From Anisodus tanguticus (Eukaryota > Streptophyta > Magnoliopsida > Solanales > Solanaceae), in contig CM067548.1 in NCBI GenBank assembly GCA_034509755.1, forward strand, positions 8,453,188-8,517,187: a DNA stretch of 64,000 nucleotides, given 5' to 3'. The translations under genes were made by a program, and so were the position numbers. Below are positions 20,589 to 33,848 of this stretch, one piece after another (the stretch's first letter is position 1; each line of letters starts with the position of its first letter). Under the pieces are notes generated by a model that saw only the letters and a list, made by a program, of their open reading frames with translations, was not told the origin of the DNA and made no database searches.

Positions 20589-23500
20589 TAAAGGTGGCCA
20601 GTGGGCCGGGCTCGGGTTGGCGGGCCGGGTCTGGTGGGGTCGGGGTCGGGGCGGGATGAGCCAGGGGGTCGAGGTCGGGTCTAGCGGGGCCTAGCGGGGT
20701 CGGGTCTGGCGGGACCTGCTCCAGTCCCATCCCGATCCCGATCCCGTCGGTATCGGGGCGGGGCGGGATCTGGTCAGGCTCGGGCTCGGGGCGGGGCGAG
20801 GTCGGGTTTTCCTTTTTTTTTTTTTTTAAAAATAACATATGTATAAAAAAAACTCAATAAACAAAACAAGATAGTGTAATAAAAATATCCCAATGCTGTT
20901 TTTGTGCCTCTTATATTATTTAATAGACATATGATTTTTTTGTAATACAAATACAATTGTCTAATATCTAAATTGCAACTTTGTGGTGTTGTCCAAAAGT
21001 TGCAAATTACATAATAAAATTGCAATTAAAAAAATTACATTCTCAAAAAAATCTGTTCTAATTGCTTGATGATTTCCGTGGTTCTTCGGTTGGAATTGGT
21101 ATTTGTTGGTCAAATTGATCCACGTCGCTTCCACTACCTTCGGTTAAGATTTCGTTGTAGTTTTCATCATCTTCTTCGTTGATCTCCGGTTGACCGCACC
21201 TTCTCCGCTCCGCTCGTATCCAATCTCCGAATAATACCGCAATTTCCAAGTCGTCTCCGCCAATGAGTGTCTGTGGTCTCCTATTTGATATCTCGCTCGC
21301 AGAAAAAGCGCTTTCGACGCGCGTTGATGACGCTTGAATGTTCAAAACATCTCTAGCCATCAATGAAAGTGTCGGAAAGGTCTTCTCATTCCCCTCCAAA
21401 GTATTTCAAGCAAGTCTTCATGTCCATCTTCATTGATAACTTCTTGATACGGTATGTAACCCCGCAAAATAAAAATATCCAACTCGCTAATTTTTTAGTA
21501 GTAGAGGTACGGCCGCACATTCTATTTCGAGGCTTTCAATACTAGCCGCGAAACAAAGATGTCTTTTGTGAGGTTGTGTTGAAGATGAAGAAGATGGTAT
21601 GGAAGCCGGTAAGTTACTAGCATTTTCTTGTTGATAAAATCTATATATATTTTTGCATTGGTGTTCTACGCTAGACACCGCTTCTTCTTTAGTTTGTTCA
21701 ATAGGTGGTGGGTGATTTAGATTTTTGGGACTTGGAGGTGGTAGTACTTCTATACAATCGTAAATAGTTTCAATTAGTGATTTAGTACCGTCTATTTTAA
21801 TAGTAGGATTTAATACAGAACCAATAATATAAATAGAGGGAATAGGAATAAAATATTTTTTAATTTTGACAAACATTTTTTTAATAGTCGCCTTATAAGT
21901 CGGTTTTTCCATATATTCACTAAGTAATAAAAATATTAGAGTTATATAAAATAACATAGTTGAAATAGTAGGATAATATATACCGGAAAATTCTTTTGTT
22001 GCTTGAAAAAATTTCTCTAAAAATACAATAAGTTCGGAAATTTTTACCCAATCACTATCTAAAATCATACCAAAATTTGGCTTTTTATTATGAGAGTTAA
22101 AAAATAAAGTTATAGGTAATTTATAGTCATAAGCAACAAGTAGTTGCTCGTATAAAGAATTCCACCTAGTGGATACTTCTTGTGGAATTCTTCTATAAGG
22201 TAGTCCACAATCGTGACAAGTTTTTTTATATTCTTTTCTACGTTGTACTTTATTACTTTTAAAAATAAAGTTTATAGCAAATTGTATTTTACTAAGAATG
22301 TCTTCAAAAAGTGATAGACCATCCTTTACAATTAAGTTATATATATGGCACGCGCATTTTATATGAAAATGGTCTGGAAAAGATGGAGTTAAACTATTTT
22401 TTAACATTGTAATTGCGTAATTGTTATTAGAAGCGTTATCTAATGTAATAGTCATAATTTTATCGGTAATTCCGTAATAATCGCACACTTGATAAATATT
22501 TTCTGCAATAAAAGTACCGTGTGCCTATCATCTATATATCTATACGCTAAAATACGTTTTTGCATAGACCATTTATAATCTATCCAATGACAACTTACTT
22601 CGTTAAATAATCATGGCCGTTAGTACTACGACCTATATCAGACGTGATAGATACTTTGCCATTAAAATGATATAATGAAAAACGTAAATATTGTTGATAT
22701 TCATGCGCGAATTTAAATACATCTCTCTTAACAGTTGATCTAGGAAAACCGTTAAAAGCAGGATTATATATATCTCTAATGTAATGAATAAAACCGGGAG
22801 ATGAAGGAAATGAAAAAGGCAAACCCTCCACAACAACTAATTTTGATATTGCTTCCCTATCTCTATGTTTATTGTATTTAGAGCCTACAATTCCCCCCGT
22901 CATAGGGTTAATTTGGCCCTGTACTTGGTCGGGACAGTAACAGTATGTGAACCTTGTCCCGATAGAGCGGGCGTTTGCGCACCCAATTTTGAAGCCTGGT
23001 ATTGGGCATACCTAGCTGGATGAGCACTTACTACGTGTCTAATTAAACCCCCCGTCCCACCATGACCTTTTCCAGTTTTAAATTTTAAAATATTTTTACA
23101 AATTTTACAAATGGCTACTTGATTCTCTACGTCCCTATCAAAAAATGTCCATGCATCTGATTTTAATGGTCGTTTTACTGGACCTCATCTCATACTAGGG
23201 GGAATAGGAGGTATTTCTGTTGAAGGTGCACTAGTGGGTGTGTTGTCATCAACATTAGTGGGTATATCATCTAGATCATCGTCTAAATTAAAGTCTTCTT
23301 GAGTTCCGTAAAATAGCTCCTGGTCTAAATCTAATGGTATTGTAGGAAAATGTTGAGTATCAACAAAATCATCCCGTGTAGGAATAAGATGACTAGAAGA
23401 AGTACCCTTGCCCTGGTTGCCCCTACTAGAAGAAGTCTTACCCTTACCCTTAAACATACCTCTAATTCCTTCCATTTTAATTATATGCTAACAAATAATT

Positions 23501-24171
23501 AAAGTAAATGAAATTAAGTGCGCTAAATAAAATAAACAGACAATAATAATTTAATGAAGGAACGAATGTACCAAACGCCGACGTAACGTCGACGTGTAAT
23601 CGAGAGGTTGAAAATTGAAACTTTGCTCGATGGAAGATCCTCAAGCTAGTTGCCAACTTCACTCCCAATTCCCAAATGAATTAATAAAATTGAATATTTA
23701 GCAAACAATGTAGACTTGTAGAGAGATATATTGAGAAATTAGAGAGATTGTAGAAAGATTTGTGAGAAAGATGAAGAGAAAATGAGTTATTTATAGTTGA
23801 AAAATTGGGTTAAAGTGTAAATATAATAACTTATGGGTTAAAAATAAATATTAAGGGGTAGGGGGTTGGGGGGAGGGGGGGCCTAACATGGCCGTTGGCC
23901 AACGGCCATAATCTAAAATGGTCGTTGGTGCAATGACCATTTTTGCAAAGGGGGAAAAGGGCGGGGGGGGGCTCGGGACGGCTCGGGCGGTCTCGGGGCG
24001 GGCTCGGGGCGGGCTCGGGTATGGCGGGACGAGACATCGTCCCGTCCCGAGTTCGAGTCCCGCCCCGTTATTTTATTATTATTTTTTTAAGCGGGGTCGG
24101 GGCGGGACCGGGGCGGGCTCGGGACGGGGTCGGGTCGGGGTCGGGCCATCCCAGCCCACTGGCCAGCCCTA
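20589..24171 (-). mobile_element. hAT-superfamily DNA transposon (3,583 bp), transposase broken
   Basis: It is flanked by an exact 8-bp target duplication TTTTGAAC (20,581-20,588 and 24,172-24,179), the hAT hallmark. Terminal inverted repeats: left TAAAGGTGGCCAGTGGGC, right (complement) TAGGGCTGGCCAGTGGGC. Both subterminal regions (about 20,600-20,815 and 23,950-24,160) are arrays of CGGGGCGGG-like motifs that are G-rich on the plus strand at both ends. The unoccupied site is visible in PEX7 copy 1 (about 4,565, CTATTTTGAACTTACT), so the boundaries are well supported. The single gene inside is on the minus strand and disrupted. Confidence 0.95.
21058..23475 (-). pseudogene. hAT transposase, frame-disrupted
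   Basis: Starts MEGIRGMFKGKGKTSSSRGN at 23,475, followed by an acidic, Pro-rich N-terminal region. A TGA at about 23,186 interrupts before a BED-type zinc finger (KSDAWTFFDRDVENQVAICK, then CKNILKF and GGTGGLIRHVVSAH: C-x2-C and H-x4-H spacing). The catalytic RNase-H-like region follows (22,903-21,487), including CHWIDYKWSMQKRILAYRYI, TLDNASNNNYAI, CACHIYNLIVKDGL, VSTRWNSLYEQLLVAYDY and GMILDSDWVKISELIVFLEK. The C-terminal dimerisation domain (21,399-21,058) reads FPTLSLMARDVLNIQASSTR, VESAFSASEISNRRPQTLIG. At least four breaks are visible: the TGA, shifts near 22,925, 22,600 and 22,520, and one near 21,400. An autonomous protein is therefore unlikely. The domain order is that of plant RICESLEEPER/DAYSLEEPER-type or autonomous hAT transposases. 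Confidence 0.9.
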
Positions 24172-24179
24172 TTTTGAAC

Positions 24180-24482
24180 CTACTGTCAAAGGTGAGCGAC
24201 CATTTTTGTCATTTCTAAAAAATTTTCTATTCTTCAGTAGATGTGAAGTACTAAGATAGTCGAGTTGGCCTTGTGTCAGAAGAAAATGCATAGATAGTTG
24301 ACTCTTTGTGAAGATTCAATTTACCTAAGTTTAGATAGCACCTACACCTCAAACCGATAGGCGAACCAAATTTAACATAAACCAATTCCATCATTAAGAA
24401 ACAACAATTTAAGTATTTGAAACAGTTGAATAGCCATAAATAGATATCACAAAGTCAATGGTGCGAAAAACAAAATCTCAAG
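24180..24482 (-). repeat. PEX7 upstream region, direct-repeat copy 2 (part 2)
   Basis: Resumes after the hAT element. 24,180-24,340 matches 4,574-4,743 (CATTTTTGTCATTTCTAA, CAGTAGATGTG, TGCATAGATAGT). 24,336-24,477 matches 19,154-19,285. It is cut at 24,483 by the LTR array. Confidence 0.85.
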
Positions 24483-25907
24483 TGTCATCACCCAAATTAC
24501 TAAGTCGTGCGGGCACCTACCATTTCCCACCTCGATAGGCGAACCCGTCCCTTAAAGATTCACCAACAACATAAATAAATAAGAAGAACAGTAGAAGTCT
24601 AAAAACATAGATATCTGATAATGCGAAAAATAACAACTACCCAAAGGATCTGGTCTGAAGAGAACAAGAGCTCCTAAGTATAAAACTTGAATGAAGGTTG
24701 CTAAACTACAACCTGATTACACTTCCGTTTAGAAAGAGAATTAAAAAAAAAATCTAGATGAACTCCATGAGATTCTTAAAGGCTAACGGAACCTCGCTCA
24801 AGTTCTTGCAACAACTCTACACTCCAAAAAAGGTGTAGTAAGAGTAGGTCCAGTACAAATACTATGTACTGGTAGGTATCATAGGCCGACAACAGTTAGC
24901 TAACATATATATAAGAAAGAAACTGAAGGATAGACATGCTCGCAATCAAGTACAAGCAATATCACAGTCCAAGAGTAATCAGTCCAAGTATAGATAATCC
25001 AATAAGAATCCAAGAGCTATGAAAATGAAGTAAATACTAAGCACACCAATGTAAGATTTACAGTAAGGTGAATTACACTAGAACTCAATACTCTATAGTC
25101 ATAGCCTAGGCGGAATCTCTAGTCCTCGAATCTATTAGGTGTATAAGTAAGAGAATAACAAACAAACATCGTTTCAAGTGAATTAACTATTTAGGAATCA
25201 AGGCTGAGCTATATCACACAACATAATGAAAACAACAACCATAATCAGAGATATGAGTGGATGTAATGTGAATGTATATGTTATGCAATACAATGCACTA
25301 GCCAACTGTCGCATATCGTACATACATGCTCCGGACGGAATATATCATCGTCCCAACAGTCATGACCTATTGGCAACATGCGAAGTCCATTTACCAGTCA
25401 CTCCATATCGCAGAACCTAGAGTTGAGTTGAAGTGTAACGAATTGGACTCTTAACCCTTTGCCTTGTTTTCGATACAGCGATGCCTGTGAATCAAACAAC
25501 TTTAGCTAGCCAAAAGGGAAAGGTAGTAGTTTATGAGGGTACGAGTAGAGTACCACATATTACGGAGGGCCAGAGTGAGGCCCAAAGTATGGATATGGTA
25601 CCCTCGGAGGATTCGATGAATCGGCCAGCCCTGGAAGAGCAAATGAGGGGACCAGTGCCTCCAACCCCTTCATTTGAGACTTATGTGAGGACATGGATAT
25701 GCGGAGCACAATACAATTGTCGACTCGATTAATCGGTGCTCAAGCTTAGTGCCAGGGTATATTTGTTGGATCGGGATCTTATATTAGGGTAGTTAGTGTA
25801 AGGTTCTAATTTCTCAACTTCCATTAGAATTGTCTGATAACTTCGGGGATTGGGTCAATAGGGGCAAAATAGTTAAAATGCATGTAATGACTGAACATGT
25901 CATTACA
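24483..25907 (-). repeat. LTR A1, with a replaced middle
   Basis: On the plus strand it begins TGTCATCACCC and ends GTCATTACA. 24,605-25,430 matches 29,060-29,860 of LTR A2, and 25,803-25,907 matches 31,905-32,014. The ~2 kb between these in A2 is missing and replaced by about 360 bp carrying a gypsy gag fragment (25,442-25,800). Confidence 0.75.
25442..25800 (+). pseudogene. Ty3/gypsy gag N-terminal fragment
   Basis: An ATG at 25,481 starts MPVNQTTLASQKGKVVVYEG and runs 83 codons. In the +1 frame its end reads EDMDMRSTIQLSTRLIGAQA, resembling the DMRxAIQLLTRLVAxQAQRQG block of plant Ty3/gypsy gag. It is a short, frameshifted fragment on the opposite strand to the LTR around it, so it was captured from another element. 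No zinc knuckle or protease is present. Confidence 0.45.
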
Positions 25908-28900
25908 TCAGATACCAATTAAACAGTCATTTATCCTCGAATGAAGAAAGAGAGTATAATGATTGTAGGTAACCAAATAATCTTTAATAAAACAACACGG
26001 AAGCCTCTACGACACGAAGTTTACCAAAAAAACACTGCTATCTCACCTTATCAGTCTAAACTCCCTCTAACTTAACTAAACACCAAATTTCCAAACTCGA
26101 AGTTCTCTCTCCATCGATTCCCGAATATAAGAACTGCTTGTGCTGGAATTATTAGATTCAATATAACCATAACTCAGAATGCGATCGATAGGTCCCAGAA
26201 ACATTGCTCATAACAACACCAACCTTTAGATATAGACACTATCATAGCCCACTCTAAATTGGTAAAATATGATGATTCCCCTAACCTTTCTTTCACCCTT
26301 CTACAACTATCTTTTGCACCACGATTTCTTAGAAACACAAGTCTGAAACCATGACTTACTCTTGCTAAAAAGAAATCCTTGCTTTATCGGAGCAACCCTA
26401 AGAAATTCCATCAAACCGATCTTATACGTAGCTAACTTTGCTAGTTCCAAGTCTCCTTAAATCTTCCAATCACATTACAAGAACCATACCACTGATTAGC
26501 CCACCGAGCTAAGTCCGTTGAACACCATCTGATCACCCTAAAGACCTCTCTCAATCATAGTACCTCCTTTTATCATTATGAAGTACCGACGTAACCCATT
26601 ACATCTGTCCGAGTAGCTGCTCTAGGTAAAATATCATCAGTCCACTCGCAAACTCTGATAAAGCTCGGTAAACCTGTCCTACCTCAAATCTGAACTGAAA
26701 CTCATCGAATAAGTGAAGGTAATATTTTGGGAACCCATAAGTCCTCCTAGGAATATAAACATAGTCCATTAAATTCTAATCGAACAATTCTGATTCGGAA
26801 TGAATGCACAACCCTTAAATACTACCAAAAGTCACTCGAACTGACTCCAACTTTCTGAAACCAATCACAGTCCTACCATACATCTGTGGTGGCCAATTCC
26901 AATCTCTTCCTCATGCGTAATCAATCATGTCAGTCACACTCAAATCCAAAAGATGAGTCCTATCCAAAAGATGATTGCAATCTTCATGTTTCTTAACTTC
27001 TACTCGATACGCGAATCTGACACAATCCTGACATTTTCTATGCAAAACATGTAGCCTCATATAACATCCCATTAACCAGTGAATATCCCATTGTAACACC
27101 TCGATATGCCTATAACAATTCAGAAAGTATCAAATCTTACAACTACCACTCTAATTCTCACACAACTACTCCCAAGTCCTTAATATCCAAAGTGCTCGCC
27201 CAAGCTGTCCAGTCAATATTACTTGCAACATAATGCACTATCACTTATACGATCTCCTCTCAAAAATATAACTCTAGCCTCCACATAACATGGTTTTCTC
27301 CAATTCCTTTCCCTCAAACCACACTAACTCATCCACTGAAGGGTGTTACGAAACTTCCCAACAATGCACCACATAAGCCACTTCCGTAAGCCTTAACATA
27401 CCGGTTACCCGTAAATTGCTTCTCACTAGTCGCTAATCACGAAACCCCATTGAACTTTGTCATATCACTTAGTCTATTATACCCCTTAGTCCATTTTTGT
27501 AGACTCCCTTCTTCAAGCATACTAAACAATCACACCTCGTATGAAATATGCAAGACAACAACACCACACAACCCATAATGACCAAAGTAATTTCAAAGAT
27601 GTACCTTATTTTTACCGATTCTCGATCAACTATTCCTTTCTTGACTATTCAATTTCTCAATTCCAACCAAATCACAAACATCATCACCGTCTGATTATTT
27701 CTTGAACCCACTCAACTCCAAAACTGAATACTTTCTAAATCCAGCGTATCACACACACAGTCTTACTAATGTCCTCACATATCTCCACTAAGATGCCTTT
27801 GCTCAAATTCCCTTAACTCAAATTCCAAAATGTTCTTTACTACTTGAATTAATTCAACCCTCATCATTGATTTACCACTTCGAACGTCCCGATTGTTGAA
27901 CCAGAACACATGTAACCATTCGCGCGATTATCTTTTTTATCGGTCAACTCAATCGAACAGTACACCAGTAGTAGCAGGAACTACCCAAAAATTACACATA
28001 CGACTGTCAACACTAATCCAATATTAGAGGCAACACCCGATAGCTCCTTGAGTACTATAACTTTAGACTTGTCTAACACTAGAGTCATCCTTACTAGTCA
28101 CCCACTGGCTCCTATTGGTCCATGGCATAACCTAATATATAAACTCAACACTAAACCCTTATGTCTATTCTACCATTAAGATCACAAAATAACTCTCAAA
28201 TCAACTAAATCTTGATCCGACGATGTCCTTATCATTCTCCTAAACACGAAGACCCGGTGAACATACCCTTTACAAAAGGACTAGGACCACAATTGCTCCA
28301 CATCTTAAGTCTCCATTCATCACATTAGCATTGCTTTCCGATTTAGGACTGCTGAAAGAACCTACAAACCACTACCATGCAGTCACGTCGAAGTCTAACT
28401 TAACTTTTCACAACCAAAGATGAAATCCACTATCGTACTAATTGCAACCATATCATTTCAACCACGTTAGATACCAAATTTCCCTTTCTAATAGCAGAAA
28501 TTGATCTATCCAAATCCTCTTCTTTACGCCTCTATCCCATTAACATAAAAGGCATTCTTACCAAAATACCCTAAGAAATCTTACTTGGTTAAACGTTTCG
28601 CACAAAGTCCTCCTTCATGTCCTTATTATCAACTGCTCCTCTTTATTACATGTGGTCACTATACTTTCACCAATATGATGATCCTTACCGAACTTATACT
28701 CGTCACCACATGTCGACATCTAATACCCTGCCACTATGAATCATAGACCTGCTATTGGTACACTCGTTCCACGCAAACCATCATAATACCTTGATGATGT
28801 TGAAACTCTTCCCAACCCAATCATATCATCGAACAAATCACTCTTATTAAGCCAAAATTGCACTTATGCCACTTTCGAGCAACCTAACACTGAAAACATG

Positions 28901-29040
28901 GAGATCATGTGACCCTCTATACCGTATCTCATAATTTTCAAGGGAACCCCCATAATAAATGAGCCTAACCACGACCCCACACAACTGAATCCTCAAGCCA
29001 TCGCTAGAACTGAACTTGGTCACATGTCTGAATCAGAATA
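25908..29040 (-). other. Internal region A of the LARD-like element, non-coding
   Basis: It is repeated in internal B (32,015-33,848) and in the distant copy D (57,716-60,906). Conserved landmarks on the plus strand include GATACCAATTAA at the LTR edge, CATAGCCCACTCTAAAT, TAGCTCCTTGAGTACTA and CTCTTCCCAACCCAATCATA. All six frames are closed by frequent stops and no gag, RT or integrase motif was found. Its primer-binding-site end (about 280 bp in B) is deleted. Confidence 0.65.
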
Positions 29041-29049
29041 ACACATCTC

Positions 29050-32014
29050 ATACATAGATATCTGATAATGTGTAAAACAATAACTACCTAAAGGATCTGA
29101 TCTGAATAGTACAAGAACTTCTAAGTATACAACGTGAATGAAGGTTACAACTACAACCTGATTACACTTTTGTTTAGAAAGAGAATTAAATAGAAAATCT
29201 AGATAAACTCCATAAGATTCTAGAAGGCTAATCGAACCTAGCTGAAGTTTCTGCAACAACTCTACACCCTGAAATTGGTGTAACAAGAGTAGTATCAGTA
29301 CAAACACTATGTAATAGTAGGTATCATAGGCCGATAACAATTAGCTAACATGTATATAAGAAAGAAACTAAAGGATAGACATGCTCGCAATCAAGTACAA
29401 GTAATATCACTGTCCAGGAATAATCAGCCCAAGTATAGATAATCCATTCAGAATCCAAGAGATACGAAAATGAAGTAATTACTAAGCACACACATGTAAG
29501 ATTTACAGTAAGTTGAATTACATTAGAACTCAATACTCTACAGTCATAGCCTAGGCAGAATCTCTAGTCCTCGAATCCATCAAATGTCTAAGTAAGAGAT
29601 TAATAAGAAAATACCATATCAAGTGAATTAACAACTTAGGAATCAAGGCTGAACTGCATCACACAACACAATGAAAACAACAACCAGAATCAGAGATATG
29701 AGTGGATGTAATGTGAATGTATATATGATGCAACGCAATGCACTGACCAACTATCTTATATAGTACATACTTGCTCCGGGCGGAATATATCATTGTCCCA
29801 ACAGTCATGACCCATAGGCGACCCGCGAAGTCCATGTATCAGTCACACTGTATCACACAACCTAGAAATTCCACCTACCACACTACTAGCCATTTCGTAT
29901 CACACATCCTAGAATGGCTACACAATTAATATGTCATAAGAATTAATGTTATTTTTTTCTCACTTATCACAATCACACCGATTTCAGGTAATGTCAATGT
30001 ATCACTGAATCATCATCACTCCTATCACAAGTAATGTCAACGTATCATGGAAATGAGGATGAATGCATGTATGAATGTCAAATTCAGCACTAATAATGAG
30101 GTGATTAAACATAACATCACGCATAAATCAACTACCAATATGAACTTATTCCGAAATCTGTACAATGCCATATCTGAAACACTTTCCCTTCAGACCACAT
30201 GGGTAACAACAATTATATATATAAGAGAGGTTATATGAAATAAGAACGTACCAAACACTATAATAACAAGCCTAAGATGTTTCACTTTCCCTCTTATCAT
30301 TATTAATGTCAAGTAACAGTTCACAATAAAGTATCATATAAAATGTGTATGAATGATATGCATGTATCAATCTCAGGTGTAAATCATCATCAAAATCCCA
30401 ATCGGGACACACATGGACACATATCACAATATCAGTATCAAGTCAAGGCATTCCCTCAATACATGATAATACCAAGATAAAAGAGAGACAACTATATCAC
30501 AATCGGGATATGGCAACTAAGTGCAAGTCTAAGGTCAACACTAAACAATCATCCCAATAAATGACAAAAGATAACAAGTTCACAAATTAGTCAACCATAG
30601 CTAACCTAAGAAATCCATCCCAACTTCATACTTGAAGGCGTACATGCTTTATCCAATAGTATCTAGGTATACATACGCTTCGCTAATCAAAGTCTAACCA
30701 GAAGGTAAGTTGTAACCTACCTGGAATGCCGAGCGGGAGTCACAACGATCACCCTTGAGCCTTTTCCTTATAAGGATCACAGTCATACTCGAAGTCTAAT
30801 ATTATCAAAATCTAAGTTAGAGAATGAAACCAACAACACCCAAAATACTATACTATCTTCGAATCCAAACCGATTAGGGAAGAAAGGGCAAAACTGGCTT
30901 ATATGGATAAAATGGTCAATTCAAAGGTAAAACATGAAATTCAAGGTTCTAGGAGTTCAATATTACTAATCCCTTACTAAAACAACTTAAGATTAGGTGA
31001 ATTTCATCGTACAAGCAAACCCCCCAATTTTTGGGTATGAACCATAGTCTTTCCAACAATCAATTTCATCAAGAAAAAGGAAGATTCAAGCCTAACAACT
31101 ATTAATTAGTGAACCCCAAGCTTAGAATAGTAGAACCTATCAATCTATTTCCATTTTAAGCGTAATCATTAATCAAACCCTAATTAGGTTGAACTCTTCT
31201 ACTCCAATTAGATTTCTAGGTTGTTTTCATCATTAAATCAACTTAAAGAAGTTAAAGAAAGGTAAAACAATGCTAAAGGAGCTTACTACAAGAAGAAATC
31301 ACTAAAAGATTCTTTCAATTGCCTCAAAGGTGCTTTAGAGGTGTATTTTTGAGATGGGGGAAATAAAGGGTTTTAACCAACTTAAAAACATTCTGGAAAT
31401 CCCGTCGTCCGCTGCAGCGGCTAGAGGCCTGCTGTAGCCGACCCGCGCCAGCGCTTATATGCTCGCGCCCATAGTCCCTTGCAAAATAACAAACTCGCTG
31501 CAGCGGATCACCATCTGTTATAGCGATCTCAGTCCGATGGGGTGCACTGAGTCCCACCCCAGCGAGAACACCAGAAAATCCCATACTTATACAATTTCAA
31601 CCCGAAATGTAATAATCACTAGTGACCTTCCCAACACAAACCAAATATGTAATCATATGTAAAAACACGCTACAGACTCACTCGTAGTCTTAGAATTTCC
31701 ATCGGAGTTCTAATTCTACGAGTCAACCCTCAACATGCTAAACTAGTTTTCTAACCAATAGGCAAACATGCTCCCGAGGGCCTCGTGAACCAGACCAACT
31801 ATCCCGCCAAGTCATAAATGACCCTCCGTACCTTACGAAATTGATCAAATTCCAAAAAAGGTTCGTTCACACAAAAGTCAACTATTGGTCAACACTTGCA
31901 TACTTTGAGGTTCTAATTTTTTAACTTCCACTAGAATCGTCTGATAACTTTGGGGATTGGGTCAAGAGGGGCAAAATAGTCAAAATGCACGTAATGACTG
32001 AACAAGTCGTTACA
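29050..32014 (-). repeat. LTR A2, shared middle LTR, nearly full length (~2.96 kb)
   Basis: It ends on the plus strand with GTAATGACTGAACAAGTCGTTACA. It lacks the first ~120 bp present in A1 (24,483-24,605). It contains a GC-rich CCGCTGCAGCGGC palindromic block near 31,411, also found inverted at about 39,290 in LTR C, and the block CAACTCTACACCC...GGTGTAACAAGAGTAG seen in all LTR copies. No coding region was recognised. Confidence 0.75.
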
Positions 32015-33848
32015 TCAGATACCAATTAAGCAATCATTCATGCTCGAATGAATAAAGAGAGTATGACAACTGACATAACCAATATATCTTTAATAAAACA
32101 ACACAGAAGCCTCTACAGTACGAAGTTCGCCAAAGAAACACCACTCTCTCACCTTATCAATCGAAACTCCCTCTAACTTAACTAAAGACCCAATTTCCAT
32201 ATTAACATACTCGAAGTTCTCTCACCACTGATTCACGAATATAAGAACTGGTTTTGCTGGAATTATTAGATTTGATATAACCATAACTCTGAACAAAATC
32301 GATAGGTCCTCGAAACATTCCTCAAAACAACACCAACCTTTAGATATAAACACTATCATAGCCCACTCTAAATCGGTAAAATATGCTTATTCCGCTAACC
32401 TTTCTTTCACCCTTCTGCAACCGTCTTCTGCACTATGATTTCTTAGAAACACAAGTCCGAAAGCATGACTTACTCTTTCCAGAACACCTCTAACTATTCG
32501 CGTGATTATCCCTCTCATCGGATCAACTCAACCGAATAGTATACCAGTAGTAGCAGGGACTAGCCGAAACTAATCCAATATTAGAGGCAACACCCAATAG
32601 CTCCTTGAGTACTAAAAATTCACACTTGTCCAACACTAGAGTCATCCTTACTAGTCACCCACTGGCCCATGACATAACCAAATAAATCAACTCAACATTG
32701 AACCCTTATGTCTATTCTACCATGTAAGATCGCAAAATAACTCTCAAATCAACTAGCTCTTGATCCTATGATGTCATTATCATTCCCCTAAACATGAAGA
32801 CCCACTGAACATACCCTTTACTGAAGGACTAGGACCACAATTTCTCCATATTTTAAGTCTCCATTCGTCACTAGTAGTAGTGCTTTCCATCTAGAACGGC
32901 TGAAAGAACCCACAAACCACTACCATGTAGTCAAGTCGAAGTCTAACTTAACTTTCACGATAGAAGATGAAATCCAATCTCGTACCAATTGCAACTTATC
33001 CTGTCAACCACGTTAGATACCAATTTTCCCTTTCTAATAGCAGAAATTGATCTATCCAAATCCTCTTCTTTACACCTCCGTCCCATTAACACAAAAAACA
33101 TTCTTACCAAAAAACCCTAAAATTTTATTTCTCTACATGTTTCCCACAAAGTCGTCCTTCATGTCCTTATTCTCAACTGCTCATCTTTATTACACGTGTT
33201 CACTATACTTTCACCAAATATAATGATCCTTACCTAACTTATACTCGTCACCGTATGTCAAAATCTAATACCCTACCACTATGAATCGTAGACCTGCCAT
33301 TGGTACACACGTGCCACGCAAACCATCATAATACCTTGACGATGTTGAAACTCTTCCCAACCCAATCATATCATCGAACAAATCACTCTTAACAAGCCAC
33401 AATCACACTTTTGCCACTTTCGAGCAATCCAACAATGAAAATATGGAGATCATGTGACCCTCTGTAATATCTTTCCAATTCTCAAGGGAACCCTCACAAT
33501 AAACGAGTCTAACCATGACCCCACACAATTGAATCCTCAAGCCATCGCTAGAACTAAGCTTGGTCATACCTCTGAATTAGAATAACATATATCGTACCAT
33601 AGCACAACACGTCATAGACAAACTATTCGCATAAGAATTTAAGGATGAGTCCCCAACTTCCATGGGTGATTAAGATAAGGAAATTCAGATACCAATTTGA
33701 ATGAAGCAGCACGAAAGAATTTAAAGTTTTCTAAATGTCCCATATCCTCTCGCAGATAAGTACGGAGCTCTTCATACCCATACGCAAGACTCTACTAGAC
33801 ATGCTCTTGTACTTATAGACCGGATAACCTAGGGCTATGATACCAACT
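32015..33848 (-). other. Internal region B of the LARD-like element, internally deleted
   Basis: Collinear with internal A except for a gap at about 32,478, where ~1.4 kb of A is missing. No coding motif was found. It retains the primer-binding-site end that A has lost. Confidence 0.7.
33832..33846 (-). promoter_or_regulatory. Primer-binding site of the LARD-like element
   Basis: The minus strand reads TTGGTATCATAGCCC two bases inside the LTR end ATCATGACA. It matches the initiator tRNA-Met complement TGGTATCAGAGCC with one mismatch. It fixes the array's orientation as minus. The equivalent site in copy D is at about 60,898-60,905. Confidence 0.75.

Noticed and set aside
20578..20838. Proline-rich frames at both ends of the hAT (also 23,831-24,259)
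   Set aside because: They are translations of the CGGGGCGGG-like subterminal repeats and disappear outside them.
25908..29040. Hidden gypsy polyprotein in the LARD-like internal region
   Set aside because: Inspecting the available open frames and parts of the minus-strand translation gave no RT, integrase, RNase H or zinc-knuckle motif. A profile search of the 57,716-60,906 copy would settle it.
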